Below are positions 18,566 through 27,500 of a stretch of 64,000 bases of DNA, one piece after another. Every line of letters starts with the position of its first letter. Within the stretch, counting starts at the first letter, position 1. The DNA comes from Porphyromonas catoniae ATCC 51270 (GTDB taxonomy: Bacteria > Bacteroidota > Bacteroidia > Bacteroidales > Porphyromonadaceae). Where the stretch lies: contig NZ_JDFF01000004.1 of assembly GCF_000565015.1 (NCBI RefSeq), positions 57,436 to 121,435 on the forward strand. Direction: 5' to 3'. The notes under the pieces were generated by a model. The model was not told where the DNA came from, made no database searches, and saw only the letters and a program-made list of their open reading frames with translations. A program made the translations under genes and the position numbers.

Positions 18566-19039
18566 TTATGCTTCGAGGGAAGCAATCATCCAGACTGTCT
18601 TCTCCTGGTCATCGATGAGGTCAGAGACGAGATCGCCCGTAGCGATATCGCCAGCCTCATCAGCGAGGGCTGCCACAGCACGTTCCTGAGCGATAAGTAC
18701 CTTCAGAGCATTAAGGATGAGTGGGATAATGTCATCCTTGCTGGAGACCTTCGTTTGCTCCTTGATCTTGCTGATCTTGAGGTACTCGCTAAAGCGATTT
18801 TCAGGCATTGCCCCGAGCTGAAGGATACGCTCTGCGATCTCATCGATATGCTCTGCAGCACCATCATACATCTTCTCAAACTGCTCGTGCAGTGTGAAGA
18901 ACTGTGGGCCACGCACGTGCCAGTGATAGCCACGCAGGTTCGTATAGTACACCTGGAAGTCTGCGAGTAGTTGATTGAGTCCCTTGACGACCTTAGCCGC
19001 AGCGGCAGCCTTGATACCGGTAATGGATAGTACGTTCAT
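18566..19039 (-). CDS. dps: Dps ferritin-like DNA-protecting protein
   Basis: A 157-residue four-helix protein that forms a 12-subunit shell, oxidises Fe(II) with peroxide and protects DNA. The inter-subunit ferroxidase motif is clear: YHWHVRGPQFFTLHEQFEKM followed by GAAEHIDEIAERI. It is monocistronic. In anaerobes such as P. gingivalis it belongs to the OxyR-dependent peroxide response. An operator is not recognisable here, but the promoter box lies 39 nt upstream. Confidence 0.95.
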   Translation of the reverse strand: MNVLSITGIKAAAAAKVVKGLNQLLADFQVYYTNLRGYHWHVRGPQFFTLHEQFEKMYDGAAEHIDEIAERILQLGAMPENRFSEYLKISKIKEQTKVSSKDDIIPLILNALKVLIAQERAVAALADEAGDIATGDLVSDLIDDQEKTVWMIASLEA

Positions 19040-19077
19040 AATCGTTAATTTCTTTTTGTTTCATTTAACTTTCACTG

Positions 19078-19085
19078 CAAAGGTA
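19078..19085 (-). promoter_or_regulatory. -7 box of the dps promoter
   Basis: TACCTTTG on the minus strand, 39 nt before the dps ATG. Confidence 0.65.
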
Positions 19086-19307
19086 CAGCTTCTTCATTCA
19101 GCCAACCAACAGACATCATCTATTCCCAAATAATCAAAGTCAATAGCTATCTCACACTTCGCCTCCCCCAGCTCTACCTCAAGGCTGTCCATCCCGAGAT
19201 AAGAGGGGCAGAAGACTCTGCCGAGCACACATTTACCTCCACCCACAAACGGATAGCATCTAGCTAAAAGACAACACATTAAGGAGATCACCCCAAGAGC
19301 CTCCAAC

Positions 19308-19414
19308 GAGTTACCATAAATCGTCCAAGAGAGTTATGGTAACTCACCAGCAAGAGTTACCGTAACTCGTTCACGGGAGTTATGGCAACTCGCCAAGACG
19401 ACTTATAGTAACTC
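19308..19414. repeat. Family A 23-bp array, 5 units
   Basis: Units start at 19308, 19331, 19354, 19377 and 19400 (period 23). Units with central CCA/CCG and with TGG alternate in orientation. The array is in the divergent region dps/rplU, 250 bp upstream of the rplU promoter. The rest of 19090-19660 holds no supported gene. Confidence 0.9.
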
Positions 19415-19664
19415 GTTAGCAACCATTACTACGTCTTCACAGCACACTGGTTACCAACTGGTTAGAAACGGGATTCGGAAGGGGTGTTTCTATCCTTCCC
19501 TTACATTATATGTATAAAGGGCAAGGAAATCCAGCCTCCCTACTAGGGAGAAACAGGGAGAGAAAGGGCACGGATGCGTCGAGCCTCTTGGAATGGCGGC
19601 TTCACCTTTTAGAGTCTCTTCGGGCGTCATGCTCCCTAGCTTTGGTCATTTCCCTAATATTATG

Positions 19665-19672
19665 TACCTTTG
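19665..19672 (+). promoter_or_regulatory. -7 box of the rplU promoter
   Basis: TACCTTTG, about 97 nt before rplU. Confidence 0.6.
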
Positions 19673-19768
19673 CGTGATTTTCTTATGTAAGGTTTGGGAG
19701 AAAGCACGCTGCGGGATTGCCGTAGCGACACCTTACGAGGCTAACTTTTTAGTAGTTATAGATACGCA

Positions 19769-20086
19769 ATGTACGTTATTGCAGAAATCCAAGGGCAGCA
19801 GTTCAATGTAGAGCAAGGCCGCCGCTTGTTCATCCACCACGTCAAGGGTGCAGAGAGTGGCACAGTAGTCGAATTTGACAAGGTACTCCTCGTCGACAAG
19901 GATGGTGCCGTCACCGTTGGCACTCCTACCGTAGCAGGTGCGAAGGTCGTTTGCGAAGTCATCACTCCGCTTGTAAAGGGAGATAAGGTGCTCGTTTTCC
20001 ACAAGAAGCGCCGTAAGGGCTATCGTAAGCTCAACGGACATCGCCAGCAGTTCAGTGAAGTCCGAGTAAAGGAAATCATTGCATAA
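19769..20086 (+). CDS. rplU: Ribosomal protein bL21
   Basis: A 105-residue 50S protein starting [17 protein letters not shown] and ending with the basic [11 protein letters not shown] region, both typical of L21. It is followed by rpmA after 34 bp in the conserved pair. Confidence 0.97.
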   Translation: MYVIAEIQGQQFNVEQGRRLFIHHVKGAESGTVVEFDKVLLVDKDGAVTVGTPTVAGAKVVCEVITPLVKGDKVLVFHKKRRKGYRKLNGHRQQFSEVRVKEIIA

Positions 20087-20120
20087 TTGTATCACCGCAT
20101 CAGTTTAGAATAACAAGACA

Positions 20121-20378
20121 ATGGCACACAAAAAAGGTGTAGGTAGCTCCAAGAACGGTCGTGAGTCAGAGAGCAAACGACTTGGTGTAAAGCTTTTCGG
20201 TGGTCAGAGAGCAAAGGCTGGGAACATCATCGTTCGTCAGCGTGGCACACAGCATCACCCAGGTGCAGGTGTCGGTATCGGTAAGGACCATACCCTCTAT
20301 GCTCTGATCGACGGTACAGTCGTCTTCACACGCAAGCGTGACGATCGCTCCTACGTCTCGGTACAGGCAGAAGCCTAA
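20121..20378 (+). CDS. rpmA: Ribosomal protein bL27
   Basis: An 85-residue protein with the conserved N-terminus [16 protein letters not shown] that reaches the peptidyl-transferase centre. It has no N-terminal extension of the kind processed in Firmicutes. Confidence 0.97.
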   Translation: MAHKKGVGSSKNGRESESKRLGVKLFGGQRAKAGNIIVRQRGTQHHPGAGVGIGKDHTLYALIDGTVVFTRKRDDRSYVSVQAEA

Positions 20379-20462
20379 AGCGAGACAAAGGAAGTTCACA
20401 GGACGACCACAAGATACTCCTTCCCCCTTCCCCTAGAGGGTTTGGGCATGGACGGATAGGTA

Positions 20463-20512
20463 TAAGTGAGGCCGCTTCTAAGGATCTATTCCTTGGGGCT
20501 GCCTCTCTTTCA
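20463..20512 (+). terminator. Hairpin between rpmA and serS
   Basis: An imperfect stem pairs AAGTGAGGCCGC...AAGGA with TTCCTT...GCTGCCTCTCTT and is followed by CATTTTGG. It probably separates the ribosomal pair from serS, though partial read-through is likely. Confidence 0.55.
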
Positions 20513-20539
20513 TTTTGGCACAAACCATATATCACCCAT

Positions 20540-21814
20540 ATGCTTACCCTAAAGCAAATCAAAGAACAGACTGAAGATGTCCTCAGACGCCTGAAGAAGA
20601 AGCACTTCGAGGCTCGTGAGTACATCGCCGAGATACTTAACCTCGATGAGCTACGCCGTAGTACCCAGCAGGAGCTTGACGCTGCGCTCGCACGGCAGAA
20701 CGCCATCGCCAAGGAGATCGGAGCGTTGATCAAGCAGGGAGCGAAGGAGCAGGCTGAGGCTATTCGCACTCAGGTTGCAGAGCTGAAAAGCCTTAGCAAA
20801 AGCCTAGAGGAGCGCAAGGAGTCTGCCGAAGCAAAGATCCGAGAGCTCCTACTGCTCATCCCTAATCTTCCTAATGAGATTGTCCCTGAGGGCTCCACAG
20901 CCGAGGACAATGTCTGTGTTAAGATGGGAGGTGATTCGCCTGCTCTCCCAGAGGATGCCCTACCCCACTGGGAGCTTGCCAAGCAATATGACCTCATCGA
21001 CTTCGAGCTAGGGGTGAAGATCACAGGGGCTGGGTTCCCTGTCTACAAAGGCTATGGTGCACGTCTGCAACGAGCGCTCATCAACTTCTTCCTCGACAAC
21101 GCACGCCATGCAGGCTATACCGAGGTACAGCCTCCGTACGTCGTCAACGAAGACTCTGGCTACGGCACAGGACAGCTCCCTGACAAGGAGGGACAGATGT
21201 ATCATGTCGGAGTAGATAATCTATACCTTATCCCAACAGCCGAAGTCCCCGTCACCAACCTCTATCGGGATGTCATCCTCGAGGAAAAAGACCTTCCCGT
21301 GAGGAACACCGCCTACTCCGCATGCTTCCGTCGTGAGGCTGGCTCCTATGGTAAAGACGTACGTGGGCTGAACCGCTTGCATCAGTTTGACAAGGTAGAG
21401 ATCGTGTGTATCGACACACCTGCACGTAGCTATCAGCGTCTCGATGAGATGGTCGCTTATGTAGAGACCCTTGTCACGAAGCTGGAGTTACCCTGGCGTA
21501 TCCTCCGCCTCAGTGGTGGGGATATGAGCTTCACCAGTGCATTAACGTATGACTTTGAGGTCTTCTCTGCAGCACAGAAGCGATGGTTGGAGGTTAGCTC
21601 TGTCTCCAACTTCGAGAGCTACCAAGCCAATCGCCTACGCCTCCGCTACCGCAGTAGTGATGGCGTCCAGCTGGCACATACCTTGAATGGTAGCGCTCTG
21701 GCTCTACCACGTATTGTAGCAGCCCTTCTAGAGAACAACCAGACCCCTGAGGGCATTCGTATACCCGAGGCACTACGCCCCTACACAGGCTTTGACCTCA
21801 TCCCTCACCCCTAG
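20540..21814 (+). CDS. serS: Seryl-tRNA synthetase
   Basis: Charges tRNA-Ser. The 424 residues comprise an N-terminal antiparallel coiled coil (about 1-110, rich in E/K/Q) that holds the tRNA long arm, then the class II core with motif 2 (SACFRREAGSYGKDVRGLNR) and motif 3 (LNGSALALPRIVAALLENNQ). It is complete and of normal length. No distinct promoter is recognisable, so it may be read from rplU. Confidence 0.98.
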   Translation: MLTLKQIKEQTEDVLRRLKKKHFEAREYIAEILNLDELRRSTQQELDAALARQNAIAKEIGALIKQGAKEQAEAIRTQVAELKSLSKSLEERKESAEAKIRELLLLIPNLPNEIVPEGSTAEDNVCVKMGGDSPALPEDALPHWELAKQYDLIDFELGVKITGAGFPVYKGYGARLQRALINFFLDNARHAGYTEVQPPYVVNEDSGYGTGQLPDKEGQMYHVGVDNLYLIPTAEVPVTNLYRDVILEEKDLPVRNTAYSACFRREAGSYGKDVRGLNRLHQFDKVEIVCIDTPARSYQRLDEMVAYVETLVTKLELPWRILRLSGGDMSFTSALTYDFEVFSAAQKRWLEVSSVSNFESYQANRLRLRYRSSDGVQLAHTLNGSALALPRIVAALLENNQTPEGIRIPEALRPYTGFDLIPHP

Positions 21815-21910
21815 AGCATGATAGGGAGTATGATAAGGTAAAGGAGCATCTCACCTCTGCTCCACTATCCTTTTCACCCTCGACGCTATAGGCTATTCCC
21901 AACAAGCCCA

Positions 21911-21959
21911 ATAAAGCTCGGGGCGGCACATCACAGTGATGTACCGCCCCGAGCTTTAT
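21911..21959. terminator. Bidirectional terminator between serS and tamL
   Basis: A long stem of about 22 bp, ATAAAGCTCGGGGCGG...CATCAC with GATGTA...CCGCCCCGAGCTTTAT, lies at the convergent junction. AT-rich ends on both strands allow termination in both directions. Confidence 0.8.
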
Positions 21960-21967
21960 ACCTTTGG

Positions 21968-24538
21968 CTAGAAAGGATAGCCTATCGCTAGATGTAGCCC
22001 CAAGGCATCTCGGAAGCGAGGGATGTTATACCATCCCTTTCGAGAGGTCTCATAGGGTAAGTGCAAGCCTATACCCACATCAAAGCGTACGACCAAGAAT
22101 GATAGGTCATAACGCACACCCACACCTGTCCCCACAGCTATCTGACGGGCGAACTCACTCAGGCCTGCTAGCTCCCCGAGGGATGCTCCTGGGCGATCGG
22201 GGTCACGACGCAAGAGCCATATATTCCCAGCATCTAGGAAGACTGCCCCATAGCAGTCACCGAAGAGTCGACCACGATACTCAACATTCCCCTCCAGCTT
22301 CATCTCCCCTACTCTATCCATGAAGGAGTAGGCACTCTCCTCCTGCGTGCGGAAACGTCCTGGGCCAATACTCCTTACTGTGAAAGCTCGGATACTGTTA
22401 GCACCTCCGACGTAGTACTGCTCGATATAAGGCGCAGTCGATGCATTACCGAACGAATAGATTGCCCCTGTAGCCAAGCGGGTCGCTATCGTCTGGTTAC
22501 GGTCTATCCGCCAAGAGTAGCGTAGGTCCATCGAGGCTTTCACGAACTGAGCGAAAGGCACCCCAAGCATCGTCTTCGTCCCATTATATGGCCTCCCGAA
22601 GGCAGCCATCAGACCATTGGTCAGATTACCTGCCTCACTCACCTCCCCGAATATCTGGAAGAAGTGGGGGCTATCCTCCTTATGCCTAGTATAGGTGAAG
22701 TAATAGCCCACCTTGGGGATGAACTGGTTACGTAGGCTAAGACCCAGAGCAGGGTTCTCCTGTAGGAGCTTATCAAATCGTGCCGTCGTACGTGTGAGCT
22801 GTGTATAGTTGAGGCTCAGTGGACTCAAGCGGTGACTCCATCGTGAGGATGGCTGGAAGCTGTAGTCCATCGTGAAGGCAAGTGAGCGAAGGGTATAGTA
22901 CTGAGCATGGTTGATCCCCTGCATCCCGACCTTAAAGGAGGTAGAGGTCGGATACTTATAGTAGTTATTGATCCAGCCTGGGAAGAGGATGAAGGGGAAG
23001 GTAATACCAATATCTCCCCCGAGCTGATAACTATTGATCGATATAGAGCTACCAGCCACTGGGCTTCGACCCGTTTGCCACTCGTAGGAGCCATACACGT
23101 TAGCCGTCAGTCGCTCCCCACCACCGAATAGGTTACTACGCTCTATAGACGCTGAGATCCCTGGGCCTATATAGCTCGTAGACTTACGCATGAAGGCTGC
23201 CCCTAGGTACGTACTCCAGGGCTTGTCTGGGCGTAGTAGGATGGTTACATCGAGCGTCCCCATCGTATCGGGTTGCATGGTGAAGGCAGGGTGTGGGTTA
23301 TCCCCTAGGCTATCAGCAGCAAGGACAGTCACGAGGCTATCGGGAGAAACAGCTGCTTCCTCTCGCTTGGCGAAATAGAACTCTACCGAGGAGAAAGCCC
23401 CAAGGTTCGTCAAGGCGCTCAGTGTCCGCTCTTCATCCTTATGTCGATAGATCTCCCCCTCCTTCATCCGTATGCGTGTCCTCAGCACAGCAGGGCGCAC
23501 CAGCGTCTTATCCCTATAGTAGAGCATGATGCTGTCACTTAGGGCAAGGCTATCGTTAGCCACTACCGATCCGCCATCACTCTCCCGCCCCATCAGGCGC
23601 AGTTGTACCCGCCCGATCTTCCATTGCCTTAGGGCATCCATCGGGGTAGTCTCTGCAAGCACTGTCCTCAGAGCCACATGCTGGGGCTTCATCAACGTGT
23701 CTGCTTGGTAACTGATGTAGTCGGGTTTTAGGTAGTAGTAGCCGAACTGCCTAAGGTAAGTACTGATGGCATTACGATCTCGCTCCAAAATCTCCATGGA
23801 GAAGGGCGTCCCCTTCTGTAACTCACTCACACTGCCATGCTCGAAGTATCTTCCCTTACTCATGTGCACACGTGGGAAGTACGTCACACTGTCCAGTAGG
23901 TACAGAGGCCCCAGCTGCATCTGGTAGCTCACCCTCGCTTGGAGTGAATCCTTCGGCTGTGGCAGGATCTCCGAGCGTACCGTGGCACCGAGGTAGCCAT
24001 GCTCACGTAGGGTCTGCTGAGCAACCTTTGCTCTGAGGCTGGGGCTCACCTCTCGCATCCATACAGGTTTAGAGGTAAAGCGTCTCAGCACGCGAGCTAT
24101 GAAGGTCGAGTCCGAGGAGAATCGCATGTATAAGTAGGGACTCATGAGGGGCAGTGGCCAGCGATGGCTACTACTGCCGAAGATCGAACCATTGGGTGCA
24201 TAATTGAGCTTCTCCTCAGCTTCTCCTATGGCATGATCTGCATACGACCCTCCGGGCTTATCCACGACCTCTATGCTCTTAACCCCAATATAGAGCTGAT
24301 CCTCGGGACCTTGGTAGCGATGCAGGGAGCAGCTCCCGAAGACTAAGGACAAAAGGCACAGGAGGCTGAGCTGGAGACTCACCCGAGATAGGCTAGGGAA
24401 ACCCTTGCAAGCATCGCAGAGGAGACTCTTGCAAGCCTTCCTCGACATACCCATGCTAGGATAAGCGTCGGAGTGCATGCGTGGGTTTCTTTTCGAGGGA
24501 ATAAGCCACCTCAAGAGAAGCGCTATTGGAGACATCAT
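21968..24538 (-). CDS. tamL: TamL: BamA/TamA-family outer-membrane lipoprotein
   Basis: An 856-residue Omp85 protein that works with TamB in moving proteins or lipids to the outer membrane. The N-terminus is long, and a lipobox (SLVFGSC, about residue 68) marks it as the lipidated Bacteroidetes form. POTRA-like repeats fill about 90-420, followed by the 16-strand barrel with the VRSIGPGRF-type region and a C-terminal aromatic (GYPF). The ATG at 24538 lies 9 bp after tamB, and a later start (24448) is plausible. Its place directly behind tamB fixes the assignment. Confidence 0.88.
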   Translation of the reverse strand: MMSPIALLLRWLIPSKRNPRMHSDAYPSMGMSRKACKSLLCDACKGFPSLSRVSLQLSLLCLLSLVFGSCSLHRYQGPEDQLYIGVKSIEVVDKPGGSYADHAIGEAEEKLNYAPNGSIFGSSSHRWPLPLMSPYLYMRFSSDSTFIARVLRRFTSKPVWMREVSPSLRAKVAQQTLREHGYLGATVRSEILPQPKDSLQARVSYQMQLGPLYLLDSVTYFPRVHMSKGRYFEHGSVSELQKGTPFSMEILERDRNAISTYLRQFGYYYLKPDYISYQADTLMKPQHVALRTVLAETTPMDALRQWKIGRVQLRLMGRESDGGSVVANDSLALSDSIMLYYRDKTLVRPAVLRTRIRMKEGEIYRHKDEERTLSALTNLGAFSSVEFYFAKREEAAVSPDSLVTVLAADSLGDNPHPAFTMQPDTMGTLDVTILLRPDKPWSTYLGAAFMRKSTSYIGPGISASIERSNLFGGGERLTANVYGSYEWQTGRSPVAGSSISINSYQLGGDIGITFPFILFPGWINNYYKYPTSTSFKVGMQGINHAQYYTLRSLAFTMDYSFQPSSRWSHRLSPLSLNYTQLTRTTARFDKLLQENPALGLSLRNQFIPKVGYYFTYTRHKEDSPHFFQIFGEVSEAGNLTNGLMAAFGRPYNGTKTMLGVPFAQFVKASMDLRYSWRIDRNQTIATRLATGAIYSFGNASTAPYIEQYYVGGANSIRAFTVRSIGPGRFRTQEESAYSFMDRVGEMKLEGNVEYRGRLFGDCYGAVFLDAGNIWLLRRDPDRPGASLGELAGLSEFARQIAVGTGVGVRYDLSFLVVRFDVGIGLHLPYETSRKGWYNIPRFRDALGLHLAIGYPF

Positions 24539-24547
24539 GTGAAGGGG

Positions 24548-27500
24548 TTATTGCTCTACGGGGCGAGAGGATGACGTACTATCGGGGGTAGGCATATCGG
24601 TCGTATCACCACCGAGACGCCAGGGCAGAGCAACGGTCTTCGGGGGGGTGACCTTGGGCTTCTTCTTTAGGAAGCTGAAGAGATCCGAGAGGCTATTCAT
24701 CTTACGTCTGAGTACATAGCCGACCCCAGTCTCTGCATATTCGCCCTCGAGGATGTTGTCTGTCACCCACTTATGATAAAGGCTGAAGTACTGCTCACCC
24801 GTCTTATCCAGCTGGTACTGGATTGAGACATTATCAAGGAAGTTTTGCCCTTGGTTACTGCGGTTAGAACCACTCTGCACCTTCCCCCCGACGATGATAC
24901 GAATACGATCGTTGTAGAAGCGGCGACTGAAGCTATACGTATAATCCGTACGAGTAGCTTCCCCAGAGGAGCCATCATAGTGGTCCATGCCGATGCTGAG
25001 GTCTGTACCCTGTAGGAGCTTGCCTGCGGTCTTATTGATCTGAGACTGCAGGAGGCTAGAGAGGGCGGAGTTCAGACTAAGGTTACCGCCCCCGGAGGAG
25101 CCAGATAGGTACATCCCCGTAGCCATGAGAGCGATGGCCTGTTTGCTCTGCTCCTCGGCAGACATTGTGGATATGCTATTCTGCATCGAGAGGTTATCAG
25201 GGGCTGCGATGGCGAAGCTCAAGTTCATCCGTTCGACATAGTCCTTGATCCGGATGCTGACATTGAAATTCACTCGCTGCGAAGACTTCCCATCTGAGGA
25301 GGGAACAGTCGCCTTGACCTTCTGCGTTGCAGTGAAGTTGAGGTACGGGTTCGCAATAGGTCCATTCCAAGCCAAGGTGCTGGTTGGATCGATGGAGAAC
25401 TGCTTATTGCCCACCACGGGGAGTGTATAGCTTAGGTCCCCACCACCGCTCATCTCATATCGACCCGTGAGGCTCATCTCACCATAGGGCGGATAAGTAA
25501 AGTTCAGTCGTCCCCCCCCCTGTGCACGTACGTAGTCTTGCCCATCAGTAGTGAGGTCTGCTCCAATACGCACCGAGGGATCTACGTTTATGGTGAGGCT
25601 AACATCCAACCCTCCAAGGGAAGGGGGCTCAACCTCTGCTTGCTTGATAAAGAGAGTGTCTGAGAAGTCCTTAAACTCTACCAGCTCACGGCCTCGCTGG
25701 CTGGAGCTAAGGGGGTCTTCGCGCATGATGTAGGTACAGTTCGTTCCACTCAGCACATTGAGGCTTCCTCGCACACGTAGGCTGGTCATCGGCCCCGATA
25801 CATTCATATTCGTCGAGGCAATGATGCGACCATAGAGGAGCTGATCCTCCTTGGTCGGGCGAGGCTCGTTGAGCAGGGTCAGCTCATCCGAAGTGATACG
25901 CAGTGCAGCCCGAGCCTGAGCACTCGTACTCTTCATGATGCTCCCATCGATATAGATTGCCTTAGTCGTATCCACCGAGGGATGAATAGCATAGTGGTCG
26001 AAGTAAAGGTTAGAGCGGTCAAGCCGGAGGGGGATGGTATCCAATCGTAGATGTGTGCCATAGGTATCGAGGTTCACCCCTGCATGGCTTAGAGAGAGAC
26101 GGCCAGATAGGATCGGCTCAGTCAGTTCCCCAGAGAGGTTTATCTCACCTAGGGCAAGCCCCTGCAACGACGCCCCACGCTCCAGGAGGAAGGGGTTAGC
26201 AAGCTCGAGAGGGAAGCCCGTGAGGGAGAGTGTCCCCGAGAGTGGGGAGGTCTTCTGCTGGGGACGGTATATGCCATCGATTGTCATCGCTGACTGTCCG
26301 TTGTAGCCAATGTCTGCGGTGATGTAGTGTGAGGAATGGTCACGTGGCTCATAGAAGAGTGAGGCAGAGAAGTGACCGAGCTTCTTATCCTCATAGCGGA
26401 AGCCTGTGAGGGAGAGATCACCCGAGATCGTAGGCTGAGCCTTCAGATCTCCATGACGCTCATAGTGTAGCCCCACGAATACATTCCCTGCCACATCTGG
26501 TAGGCCAAGGCTTCGGAAGTCCTCAAGGTGTAGGTTTCGGATGCTTAGTTCAGCCTCCTGCACACCCGGTGTTTGCTCTACGGCCTGCAACGATATATCA
26601 CCGTGCTCCTGACTAGAGAGGGAGAGCGAACCAAGGAGGAAATAGTCCCGCTTGCGCAGGCTCAATAGATTGTCGCTATTCACAGCAAAGTCCGTGTAGC
26701 CGATACGCACCCGCTCCTTGTCGAAGTGGAGCTTGTACGCCTCTCCCACCCATGAGCCTAGGATATATGCCTCATGCATCGGGCGCCCGCTCTCATCACT
26801 CCAGGTGAAGCCCAGAGACCCCTCATGCAGAGATGTCTGTAGCTGGGCTTGTATATCAAAGCCCGCTTGGTTACGGAAGCGAGACTTACTGACCTTCGCC
26901 AGCAGAGAGAGGCTCATACTATCCCCTCGGGCGGTTGGGCTATGTAGCGTAGAGAGTGAGAGTGAGGCTGCATTCAGGCGAAGGGTATCCATCCGAAGGT
27001 CAGAGACACTTACTTGCCCCGTCAGCCCATCCCTTGCCGAGGTGGTGAGCGTAGCCTTCATGCCTCCGAGAGCAATCCTTTGCTCAGCTAGATAGTAACG
27101 TAAGGGGTTGTTCTTGCCCATAGAGAGAGTTAGGCTTGCCTCGGGAAGCAAGTGGAGGAGGTCTCCAAGATTACCCTTCGGTGAGCCTCCCGAAGATATA
27201 AGCCCCCACTCCCTCTGTGCTTCAGAGCCAAGGCGAGTAAGTAAGGTCTGTAGGGAGCGAAGCCCCTGCCCCACATCGAGCGAAGCCAACATATCGCCAG
27301 AGGTGAGCTTCCCTGTTATCTTCTGTGGCGTGGTATGTACCTCTAGGTCTGCACGAGGCGGTGCAATCGTCTCCTCACCCATCGTGAAGTGCATGGAGTC
27401 TACAGCCGCGATGAAGCTATGCGTATCATTTAGGTCTGAGCGCAACTCTCCCTCTAGACGTAGACGGCAAGCCATTGGGGAGGTAGCCAGCCCAAGGCGT

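Noticed and set aside
18560..18970. 136-codon plus-strand frame opposite dps
   Set aside because: It mirrors dps codon structure and has no family similarity or promoter.
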